This document shows positions 38,548 through 48,670 of a stretch of 64,000 bases of DNA, piece by piece. Made by a program: the position numbers and the translations under genes. The notes beneath the pieces are model-generated. The model was not told where the DNA came from. It worked only from the letters and a program-made list of their open reading frames with translations, and made no database searches. How positions within the stretch are numbered: position 1 is the first letter of the stretch; each line of letters starts with the position of its first letter. This DNA comes from Sphagnum compactum (taxonomy: Eukaryota; Bryophyta; Sphagnopsida; Sphagnales): NCBI GenBank assembly GCA_965153455.1, contig OZ234495.1, positions 12,954,875 through 13,018,874 of the forward strand, read 5' to 3'.

Positions 38548-38898
38548 GTCTACCGATGACTGGCGGTATCGGTCAAACCTCCTGATATTGTAATTCCAAT
38601 TACATTACAACATATAACTAGCTAGTAGGGACCTACTTCAACCCTACGTAACCCCTATAACCTGCACAACAGTGCCTGTTGGAAAGTATACTTCAGTTAC
38701 CCGGAACTAGGGTACCTTTGGAATTGTTCGTGTGTAAAAAGCCGCTTATACATCATTATGCGGACAGAATTTTCACCTGGCGGAAACCGAGGGCTGCTCT
38801 GGAATGAGCCTCGGGCGACCAATTATGAACCATGGAACTGTCTTCTTCTCTGTCTCTTGCGCTCTGGATATGACTCCACAGTAGCTCCTTTCTTACTT

Positions 38899-39570
38899 GC
38901 CTTCAATTCCTTGCCAAACAAGGAGGAAGTTGAAATCGTCGTTTGTAAAAAGAATCATTGCCTTTAATTCCTTGCCAAACCAGAAGTTGAAATTGTTGTT
39001 TGTAAAGAATCATTGCCTTCTCAGTGCGCCTTCAATTCCTTGCCAAACCAGAAGTTGAAATTGTTTGTTTGTTAAGAATCTCATGCCTTCTCAGTGCGCC
39101 TTCAATTCCTTGCCAAACCAGAAGTTGAAATTGTTTGTTTGTTAAGAATCTCATGCCTTCTCATTGCCTTGAATTCCTTGCCAAACAAGAAGCTGAAATT
39201 GTTGTTTGTAACGAATCTTTTGTTTGTTTGTAAGAATCTCGTGCCTTCTCATTGCCTTCAATTTCTTGCCAAACAAGAAGCTGAAATTGGTGAATTTCGT
39301 GCCTTCTCATTGCCTTAGATTTCTTGCCAAACGAGAAGCTGAAATTGGTATTCGTAATGCATCTTTTGCCCTCTCATCACCATCAATTCCTTACCAAACC
39401 AACAATTAGAAATCATTAATAGTAAGAGCCTTTTGCCTTCTTATTGGCTTCAGTTCCTTTTTAGTTCCTCACCAAACAAAAGTTAGGATTGTTGTGTATT
39501 TAGAGTCTATTTGCCTTCTCATTGCCTTCAGTTCCTTGCCAGACAAGAAGTTGAAATTGTTGATTCAAGA
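38899..39570. repeat. Minisatellite of 55-90 bp units, ~10 copies
   Basis: The core TTCAATTCCTTGCCAAAC(C/A)AGAAG(T/C)TGAAATTG followed by TTTGTAA-GAATC-TGCCTTCTCA recurs about ten times. Two adjacent units starting at 39015 and 39085 are 70 bases long and appear identical. The outer units are more diverged, as expected from unequal exchange. It lies between the NOP58 promoter and the 3' end of the peroxiredoxin gene. Confidence 0.85.
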
Positions 39571-40025
39571 CTTCTCTCTCTAACATCCCTGTTTGCTTTC
39601 ATGTGATTGCAAATCACGGCATACCATAGCAAAACTATGGTGCAATCTGTTTTTGTCCACCTCGACAATTACATATCTAAAGTAGTTCAGCATTGATAAT
39701 GATGAATTTAGTTTCAACATGCAAAATACCTTCCATGTTAGTTTGCATTTTCCTCATGGGTTCACAAAGGCCCATATCAAAGAGCCGACTCATCCATCCC
39801 AACTCTCTGCTACCTTGGTGTTCCCTAACCTCTCTAGATGTAGTGAAGACAACCCCACCCAGACTAATCTGGACAAAGACATTTAATCTGTAACTCAACT
39901 TACAACAGTTACCAAGGTTCCTGCTTTTACTTCCACTAAAAATTCAACAAAGAAATGCACAACAGGAGATAGGAAAACTTGGGAATCTCTCCAATCCACA
40001 ATTACTTGTGCCCAAAGTCTATCAT
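39571..40025. other. 3' flank of the peroxiredoxin gene
   Basis: Presumed 3' untranslated and spacer DNA. No gene is seen. Confidence 0.4.
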
Positions 40026-42804
40026 TTAAATGGCTGCAAAGTATTCCTTGCTTTGCTTGGTGTCAGGCTTCATTGTCTTTTCACCTGGTTTCCAGCCAGC
40101 AGGGCACACCTCATCTGGGTTGTCTTGTACATATTGCACGGCCTGTAAGAATCAATATGAGCAAGGTTAGAGTTGCTTCAATGAAAGAGATGGCCAGGAA
40201 ATTGGTTTGACCCTGTTCAGTTGAATTTGAGGGTTAATCTTACTTGCATCCTATTCCTTTTGGGACTAATGCCTGATCTGGATGTGTAAATAAATGGGGA
40301 AATCACCTGCAATGTGCGAAGTGTTTCTTCCACACTGCGCCCAATTCCAAGGTTGTTGATGGTGGCATGCTGGATGACACCTTGCTTATCAATGATAAAC
40401 AATCCTCTCAATGCCACACCCTGTTTTGCTAACCAAATGGGAGTACGGTGTTAGGATTACATATGTGCAATTTTTACCGTTACCACATAATACAGCTATT
40501 GCAAAAACACCACATGCTAAACTCTGAGACTAAGATACTATGACTCATTGGTATGTTCTTCCTTTGCTTGAACATGTTTTAAGCTTGTCAAAGCTGTCGT
40601 CCACATAATACTTTTGAAAAATCAAAACTGGGAACAAGAATTGCACACCTGGTCAGGAATCAACACTTTGTAATCTGATGAAATCTTCTTTGTTATATCA
40701 GAGATAAGAGGATAGCGTAATTCACCCAGACCTCCTGACTTCCGCTCTGTCTGGATCCAGGCAAGATGCGAGAACTGCAACACCCAATCCAGCAATCAAG
40801 CAATCAAGCAATGTGACAAATTACAAAACCAAAAGTTGAAACTACAAATTCAGCTTAAAGGATGTTTATTGCTCACATTACTTTCACCAATGGGATAGAC
40901 AGAAAAAGCTCAGAGAAATCATCTATGTAATTCAATTAATACACACACAAATTAATTAATATGCATAAACCACACCTAAACCCTGGACATAGCAGGGACC
41001 AAACATGAGCAAATCATAGCCTTTGCAAGCAGAGCAAATTCCTGATCAGAAGTCAGGATTTGACAATCAGGACTCTATGATCATTCAAAGCCATCACAGC
41101 ACCACTTGACATTTCAGTGGTTCAATTTTGCTACATACCACACTATCGGTGGAGATCCCAATCACTTCAGTGTTGAGCTTCTCAAACTCATCATACTTGT
41201 CACTGAAGGCAGTGATCTCTGCACAGCCCAAAAAAATTACCATGCTGTACATCAGGAAACACATTTACATTTTCTGGCCACTTCCAACTGCTTGAATAAC
41301 ATAACTAACAATTCACATGTAAGATCTTGCAAAAAACCAGCTGTAAAACACATCATTTCTGCTCAATGAAACATGGAGTGGCCAAGCCAACCATGCTAGC
41401 AGAGCATCTATCTGTGAGAGCATGCATAAGTTCTGGTTTCAGTCCAACAATCAGCACAGAATCAGGAATTTCAGAAACACAAAATGTGCAACAGGGTATG
41501 TCAAATGTCACCTGTAGGGCAGACAAATGTGAAGTCCAATGGGTAGAAGAACAGAACAACATACTTCTGTCCAATGTATTCAGAAAGCTTAATCTGCAAA
41601 TAAAAGGGGTCTACACCACATGAGAATGATGAACAACACTCAGCATTCAATGAGGCACCTAGATGCCAAGGAAATCAAAACATTCACTATCAATCCTCCA
41701 TCAGCTAGCTGGCAGGAAACTTTTTCGCAAAGTGGCTGGGGTTTTTACCTTCACAAACTCCTGGTCAAACACAGCCTCAGCCACAAAGTCAGGTGCAACA
41801 TTCCCTACTAGAGGTTCAGAGAACTCAAGAGACTGCAGCACAGCACAAAAACAGAGAAATAAATCAGGCATGAGAGACAACATTACACACATTAGAAAAT
41901 TGACAGAATTGCTGCAAACACTGCAACACTGGAGTCAGTTCCTTGTGACTGTTCCTTTTTTTTTCCTGCATCCAGCAAAAGCCTAGAAGTCTAGGGTACA
42001 CAGTTGAGGGACCCTTCTGGTGTCACTTCAAGTTCCCCTGAACGTTCAGATGGAACCAATGGATTTGGGAAGACATACAGAGAGTTCAAGCATCCATATC
42101 TAGTTTGCTAAATCACCTCCTCACATCACTGGTTCTCTGGGAAGTAGACATGGAGAAAAACCCCACAACCACACTTTGAAGAGCCAACTCTCTACAAATA
42201 GACAAGAACGAGTGTGGACCGTGACCTTGGGAATATCATCCACAAAGAATCACACCATAAACCTTCATAATGAGTGATGCAACTAGAGCCATTCCCTCTC
42301 CACTGCTGCTCTGTGATGTATTTTGGAGTACCGCCTATTCAACTGTAAGCTGCTATCCCTATTCATCATGAAACGGTTTGAAGGCATTTGTGTGATAGTG
42401 CTTGCAAGAATGTTGCCAGACAAAGAAAACCTAAGGAAGGAAGGGAACGATATGCACCAAAATTTGAAACAATGTGTCATCCAACAGAATGCAAAAGCCC
42501 CTTGAAGGAAAATAGAGCGAGAATACATCCGATGCGACAAACTTACAGCAGAGACGACAAGCCTTCGTCCCGAGGAGCTGCTGTGAGAGACCCCAGCTGC
42601 GCGCCCTCTCTTCATCAAAACCAGGTTCCGGCTGGCAGCAATACGCGCGTGGAAGCTCTGCCCGAGACCAGAGAAAGAGCAGGGAACGGAGAGAGCAACA
42701 GAAGGGGAAGAAGCCGGAGACGAGAAGGAACGCGCACCACATCCCAGGAGCGCGGCGGCGGAGGAGGACGACATACTCGTCGCCACGGCAGCAACGGACG
42801 CCAT
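40026..42804 (-). CDS. BAS1: Chloroplast 2-Cys peroxiredoxin
   Basis: This plastid thiol peroxidase reduces hydrogen peroxide and organic peroxides, usually recycled by NTRC or thioredoxins. Exons in transcript order are 42804-42547, 41832-41749, 41593-41512, 41218-41139, 40774-40649, 40420-40307 and 40142-40026. They are in phase, giving 286 residues. Residues 1-86 ([15 protein letters not shown]...) are a Ser/Ala-rich transit peptide. The mature part shows [18 protein letters not shown], the peroxidatic site [12 protein letters not shown] with Cys139, [31 protein letters not shown] and the resolving site [10 protein letters not shown] with Cys261. GGLG (182-185) and the C-terminal YF (282-283) mark the hyperoxidation-sensitive typical 2-Cys class. 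No residue expected for activity is missing. Confidence 0.96.
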
Positions 42805-43339
42805 TGTCGTTGCCACAAATAATAAGGCCACACACACCTCTTAAATCCCCAAGAAAACTCACTTATTACTCTCCGTATAAGACTGAAACTCTTCTGTACT
42901 TCCCCTCCGCACTTCCCTGTTCTCCAATCCTCACAACAACAAACCAAACCACAGAAGAGAGCGACGACGATACCAACACCACAAACCACACGCAAAGCGA
43001 AACACAGACGTGACGGAGAAGATGACAATTCTACCAACCTAATCCACAGCTAGGGCGACATTACAAACACACCCTAGGTTTCATCCCATAGACCCGTAGG
43101 CTTATTCCAGTTGCAACCGTCTAGTTCTTGTCCGTTCCAGCCTATTGGATAAGGCTTCCCAGGGCTGTTCTCGTCCCTAACTGGTTGGTTGGCTACAAAC
43201 CATTGCGACTGGCTAGTGCCGGTCGCTACTACTTGCGGACATAGATTATTAAAATGCAGAATGAGGAGTGCGGTAGAATGGGGCCCAGAATGGGGGGCCA
43301 TAATGGAAGATTACAAGATAGAATTCGTCAATACACCAA

Positions 43340-43412
43340 TGTATCTATACCGTATTTTGATACGGTGTAGATACATCGTACGTTCCCCAGCGCCCGGGGG
43401 GGGGGGGGGGGG
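43340..43412. repeat. 16-bp hairpin followed by a G17 tract
   Basis: TGTATCTATACCGTAT (43340-43355) pairs with ATACGGTGTAGATACA (43360-43375) with one mismatch around a four-base loop. Twenty bases later a run of 17 G (43396-43412) follows CGCCC. Confidence 0.8.
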
Positions 43413-43947
43413 TGTTTTTTTGGAGCTTCGTTGGTTTTCAGTGCAATTTTGGTTTGCTGCATTTCTCGGTCTTCCTGAAAATTTGCACTGTGGATTCCAC
43501 ACTTCCTAGAGCTACTAAGCGTGGTGTTGTGTCCATGGGTTTGGGGATGGACAAAATATAGAGAATGCATCAGACTGGAAAGAGTCTTACTCCAGAAGCC
43601 CAGTTATCAATGAAATTGATCAGCATGAGTGCAGTTTAGTCCTGACAGCAAATGTACTTCTGCTTGGTAGTTTTGCTTGGGAAGATCATTGTATAATAAT
43701 CTACATTCTGCAGTTGGAAGATGATGAAGTCAGTGAAGAATTCCAGTCACTTGATCCAAATGGATTGCAAGTATCCATTTGGAGATAAACTGTTTCAGTG
43801 AGTTTCACTCTTGAGCTCTGGGTATAGATTTGCTGGTCTTGGGGGTGGTGGACTTATATATAGTCAGTCTCAGGCTGATTCCTCTCTTTCTATGGGACAG
43901 TGTAGATTTCTCAAGATGCAAGGACAGTGTACATTTTGGTCCTGAAA

Positions 43948-44100
43948 TTCCAGAATCGCAAAGGACTCAATTCTGATATTAGACATATTTCTTGAGAATT
44001 GGGTTTATGCACATTTGTCAAGATGGTGGTCAAGAGATCCCAGAAATACAAGGACTCAAATCTGATATTAGACATTTTTCTTGAGAATTGGGTTTATGCG
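43948..44100. repeat. ~60-bp direct repeat, two copies 92 bp apart
   Basis: Both copies contain AGGACTCAA(T/A)TCTGATATTAGACAT, then TTCTTGAGAATTGGGTTTATGC, with few differences. Confidence 0.75.
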
Positions 44101-44164
44101 ATCATTGTTGCAAACTACTCTTGATGTCCCTTGAGGGTTCTATACATAATGAATTACCCACCTC

Positions 44165-44255
44165 AGGTTGCTGAATGCAGAGCTCAAAGCTTCCAGCTCC
44201 TAACACACATTGTCCATACAGGCTGCTAAATGTAGAGCTCAAAGCTTCCAGTCCC
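44165..44255. repeat. ~57-bp direct repeat, two copies
   Basis: GCTGAATGCAGAGCTCAAAG and GCTAAATGTAGAGCTCAAAG, each followed by CTTCCAG, occur 57 bases apart. Confidence 0.7.
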
Positions 44256-44469
44256 TTTTGGTTTCAAATCCAATTTCTCAAAATCCAGTGCCAAAATGTA
44301 GTGAAACCTACTCAGTGCAGCAAAGTCTACTCAGTGCAAGTAGCAGACAAGCTGTGGCCAAACCAGATCCTCCTGTGATACTTGCAACCAAATGTACGAA
44401 ATTAACCAACGGAGTGCAATCTAATGATCTTTTGGCTCAAATTCCACATGCAGTACACAATAATACCCC

Positions 44470-44722
44470 ACAAAATGGAACAAAAATACCAACAGTCAAT
44501 ACTTTCACAAAACCAAAAACTCCATTGCAAAGCTCCCGATTCTAACAAAACCCCACAAAATGAAAATACCATGTGTCATACTTTGACAAAAACAACTCCA
44601 CTACAAAGCTCCCAATTGTAACAAAACCTCCCACAAAACAAAACAAAATACCACCAGCCATACTTTCACAAAAATCAAAAACTCTACTGCAAAGCTCCTG
44701 ATTGTAACAAAACCTTTGTGAT
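44470..44722. repeat. ~80-bp tandem repeat, three copies
   Basis: Each copy contains AAAATACCA, CATACTTT(C/G)ACAAAA, AACTC(C/T)A(T/C)TGCAAAGCTCC and GATTGTAACAAAACC-like blocks. Confidence 0.8.
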
Positions 44723-45389
44723 TTGTCCACATGATCAATACTTGCTCAATTTTTACATTCACCAAACCTTTTTTTTCACCAGATTTTGGAAACTTTGAAA
44801 GTACTACTTCACATCTATAAGCTCCTAAAATGTGATTTATCATCTTTACACCCCCTTTTCAAGCTCACACTTTTCTTTTCTTTTGCACTTGACAGGGAAG
44901 AAATCACTGTTTTGGCTGAAAGTTTAAAAAAGCTTTGTAAAAAGCAGCACCCCACAAAAGAATTTGTTTTAGCTGAAAACCAGGAAAAAAAACAAAAATT
45001 GATGTTGGGAAGGTTGAATCTCTTTGCAGGATTGCAGGGGAGAAAAGTCTGAGCAATGCTTTTCAGCTTGCAAAAAACTCCAGTCCTCCACAAGATGAAA
45101 TTGTCTGTGGTTGTCTGTCGTCTGTTGTTGATGATGCATTCCTCTGCACAATGGGTTTAGCAATTCATCAATTCAAGTGAGTCCAAAAGCAACAAGATGA
45201 TGGCCACCTACAAGAAACTTCATCAATTGTTTTTGAAGCAAAAGGATTATCAGAGAGTTCGAGCTCTGTGGTTCTTCTTTCTTACTGTGTGTTCAAGTGT
45301 TTCAGCACTGAATTCAAAGAGCTCTAGAAGCCTCAGATTTCTGTTTTCTGCAATGGGTTGTAAGGAACAAAGGAGCAAAGGAAGCACTA

Positions 45390-45665
45390 CAGTCTTAAGA
45401 TCAGACTGTGGTCATAATGATTCTTCCTCCTCTTTACTTATAGAAGAGAAAGAATGAAGGCTACAGTCTTAAGATCCACGTGTGCTTCTAGTGATTCCTC
45501 CTCTTTTGTGACAGAAGAGTAAGAATTAAGGTTGCAGTCTTAAGATCTGCCTGTGCTTCTAGCAATTCCTCCTCTTTTGTGACAGAAGAGTAAGAATGAA
45601 CGCAGTCTAAGATCCTGTAAGATTCCATCGAATCCTCCTCTTTTTCTGAGAGAAGACAAGAATGA
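45390..45665. repeat. ~70-bp tandem repeat, four copies
   Basis: CAGTCTTAAGATC recurs at about 45390, 45464, 45535 and 45603 (last copy shortened). It is followed by TGTGCTTCTAG, TTCCTCCTCTTTTG and AGAAGAGTAAGAATGAA. Confidence 0.85.
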
Positions 45666-46294
45666 TTCCTTAATCTCTCAGAGAAACTGTGAGAGAAGGA
45701 TACATGAAATGGGTCTGAATTCTTTGAAGAGTTCATCAGTGGGTGGGGTACACACATATTGCTAATCTCTGAGAAAATCCTTTATTGAATGAGGATCAAA
45801 CCCTCTTCAAGATCTTTTCAAAAACAGCAAAAACTGTAGAGGAGAGTTCTTAGGTCATGATCAAGCTCCAGAATTGCATCCAACAAAGAGGAGAAAGAGT
45901 GTAGGTAATAGAGAAACCCACCTGATGATTGCAACTGAGTGAGTCTGCAAATCGGAAGCTGTGATCTTCATCCCCCGGCTGCACCCGAGCTAGAATTGAG
46001 CCCTGCTTGTCGTTATGAAGAAAGAGAGAGATAGAGAAGAGACACACATGCACACACATACTAGTGTGCAAGCAGTGTGACGATGAGAAGGGAAGAATTT
46101 CAAGGGGGGGATGAAGAAGAAAAGCTGCTGCTGCTGCTGCAAGCGACTCACAAGAGTCCAAATCTTCCACAGGGCTGTTTTTTTAGGTCTAATGGGTGGT
46201 TTTTGCGTCTGTCTGAGGGATGGAGGAAACTGTTGTAAGAAAGCTTGTTACAAAATACAAGAGGAGCAAGAGAAATGCGGGATTGTTGGGTCAG

Positions 46295-47002
46295 TTAGGA
46301 GCGAGAGAAGGCGGGATTCTCCCAAGAGCGTTCGGGAGGATCGTAATCGCAAACCATGCCGAGCATCTGCCGTCTCTTGGCAAGCAAGTACGTGACGACT
46401 ACCACTTGAAGCAAAGCGGCGAAAGCGGCAAGAATGATCCCGGCTTTCTCCTCGGAATTGAAGCGCGGGGACGCCGAGGCGGGTGCTGCTGCTCCTGATG
46501 TAGAGTTGATATGGGTCGTCGGCGCGTGATTTGGAGCAGGCGATGGCGAAGGATTCCCACTAGGTGCGGATGCAGGGGATTTATCACCTGGAGAATGAGA
46601 ATGGCCACCGCCAGAAGAAGAGTTAATCTGCGGAGGAGGAGACGAAGGAATCTGCTGGGTGGTCCCAGCAGCATGGGCAGCGTTGGGTGTTTGTGTGTTG
46701 TTGAGAGCTGTCAGAGTGTACCTAGGGCTTGCAGGAGCATCAGCAGGAACTTCTGCCTCCACTGCCACAGTAAGGAACGCGAGAGTACAGAGCAAAGAAT
46801 GAAGCCAAAAGAGAAGAATCACGAGCTGTATTGAGGAGGAACTCCTCCGGCTCCATCTGCGTTGTTGCTGCTGATGCGAAGAACAACAGCATTCTTGCAA
46901 AAACCCAAGATCTCTCTCTGCTTCTCCTCCTATTCCCATCTCACGCGGTCTCGTTAAACCTTGTTCAGTACCACTCAGGCTTTGCCGCCGCCGATCAGCC
47001 AT
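46295..47002 (-). CDS. Pro/Ser/Ala-rich membrane glycoprotein, unknown family
   Basis: A 235-residue frame starts at the first ATG in frame (MADRRRQSLSG). I do not recognise the family. Residues 36-57 are rich in Cys, Gln and Arg. Residues 58-82 form a hydrophobic signal peptide or anchor (IQLVILLFWLHSLLCTLAFL). Residues 83-185 are Pro/Ser/Ala/Thr-rich with AP and SP dipeptides (SPASAPSGNPSPSPAPNHAP), as in arabinogalactan-type glycoproteins, and have three Asn-X-Ser/Thr sites (near 101, 127 and 166). Residues 187-208 are a second membrane span, followed by KRRQ and a short tail (DYDPPERSWENPAF). This suggests a plasma-membrane protein with a glycosylated outer domain. Introns cannot be excluded. 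The GC-rich, CpG-rich DNA to about 47800 is probably its promoter and leader. Confidence 0.65.
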   Translation of the reverse strand: MADRRRQSLSGTEQGLTRPREMGIGGEAERDLGFLQECCCSSHQQQQRRWSRRSSSSIQLVILLFWLHSLLCTLAFLTVAVEAEVPADAPASPRYTLTALNNTQTPNAAHAAGTTQQIPSSPPPQINSSSGGGHSHSPGDKSPASAPSGNPSPSPAPNHAPTTHINSTSGAAAPASASPRFNSEEKAGIILAAFAALLQVVVVTYLLAKRRQMLGMVCDYDPPERSWENPAFSRS

Positions 47003-47810
47003 TCCTCGCCCACCCAAGAAGCCAACTCCTTCAGATAACAAATCCTTTTGCAACAAACATATGTCGAGAAGATTCAGCAGGAATTCACTACTGCAACTCC
47101 AGCAACAAGAAGTTCCAACTGCCCAAAAACTTGCTTGTCCTGCTGCTGCATCTGTGCCGTACTCAAGCTCCTTTTCCTCCCCACCCAGCACAGTCTAGGG
47201 ATGATCGTATTGCTTCAAAATAACCATACCGCAAGAGGCTCCGAGAACCAAAACAGACTACTAAAAAAAAACCCCGAATCTCAAACATCCCCTGCCATTC
47301 CACCCCACCCAACCCACCAGAGTGTGGGATCCTTGGAAGCTCCTTTGCTGAATCAGATCCCTTGGTTGACTCACAGAAGAGGAGACACAGACCTGATAAT
47401 ATGCATGAGAGAACAAAATCTAGAAACAACAACAAAAACAAATAGCGGACAGGATGTATGGGATGATGGATTGATTGCAGATGGTATCCTAGCCGGGATA
47501 CTTCCAGATTCAGATTCGGTTTCAGATTCAGCTTCAGCTTCTTCTGCTTCAGCTTCTTCAGCTCCAGATCCAGCCAATGGAATCTCCTGGCATCAATAGT
47601 ACTTGTGTGTCTCCTGCAACAAGATTGCTATCTTGCTTCCGGCAATTTTGCCGCACCCCTCGTGAGCGACTGAGCAGCTTCTTCTGTTTTGTGGCCGTGT
47701 GCAGAAGCAAAGCGGAGCAAATCGCCAGCGCGTACGCGTTGGCGGAAAGCGCTCGGTACTGCGAACTCTCGCGGATGGTCACATGCAGCCTGTTTTTCTT
47801 TTAATGGCGA
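47003..47810 (-). promoter_or_regulatory. GC-rich presumed promoter/5' leader of the membrane-protein gene
   Basis: G+C and CpG content rise at 47500-47800, then fall sharply to AT-rich intergenic DNA. A CAGATT/CAGCTT hexamer repeat lies at about 47508-47572. Open frames here lack ATG starts or known similarity. The assignment is by position and composition only. Confidence 0.4.
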
Positions 47811-48639
47811 AACTAGATATTTAGATAATTAAATAATTAGAAAAGTAAGTGATTTTGGAAATTTTTTTGTCAATTGCCAGAAGTGAGGGGGTGGTGCCAA
47901 AAATAAAAGGGTTAAAATTTTCCAGATTTCTATTCTTGGTTTTCAATTTGTAGCCAAAATATGAATGAAAGGATTTGCTAAAAAGATTTATACCTTCATT
48001 ATCTGCTTTTATTTTATAGCCAGATCTGGTTTTAAATCTTTCTATTATTTAATGATTAGCCACTTTTTTTTAATTCTTTAAACATCTTTCCTATAAAGAT
48101 GATAGCCAATTTGGCTAAACAAACCCCACAAATACAAATTCCTAAAAAAAAAACAACTGGTCACATGGATGGCAACAAAAGGAAACCGACCGTATCTACG
48201 ATGACCGTATGTACGTACATACTTATCCTCCGCGTGCAATGAAATCGCTTTTCATTTCTACGCTCAAAACGTGTTGACTTTTCTCTCGAGTTGTACATAC
48301 GGTACGAGAAACCGTATTTTTCTTTTGAGTGTACATGCAACTTCCAGGAACTTGCCTTCGGCGTTCTATTTGTGGAACTTTTCTGTTCCCAGTTCCCAAC
48401 TGGACTGAAATTACCCCACCCCCTAAACATTTTTACATCTGCCCAGTACAAAACTACTGTTGCACTTTTTATTTCCCTCAGTCTGCCCTTTGCCCCCCTT
48501 TCCCCCCCCCACCCACCCCCTCTTTTTTTTACCCACCTTGGCATTTTCTACACATGTTTTGGGTCCATGTTCCCAAGGGTTTCTCATCGAGTTCCCAATT
48601 TATTCCCCAAGATGTTCCATATGCTTTAACCAAAGGTTA

Positions 48640-48670
<31 letters not shown>

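Larger units (their letters stand above)
42805..46294. other. Repeat-bearing region between peroxiredoxin and membrane-protein genes
   Basis: This holds the promoter and leader of the peroxiredoxin gene (to about 43100), then DNA without a recognisable gene but with several tandem duplications listed separately. Open frames around 44200-45450 are mostly products of those repeats. Confidence 0.5.

Noticed and set aside
42388-42862. Frames of about 140 codons on both strands over peroxiredoxin exon 1
   Set aside because: They overlap the transit-peptide exon, whose correct frame links in phase to six downstream conserved exons.
47048-47599. 183-codon plus-strand frame and 68-74 codon minus-strand frames
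   Set aside because: There is no recognisable domain. The region is better explained as promoter or leader of the membrane-protein gene, and some starts are not ATG.
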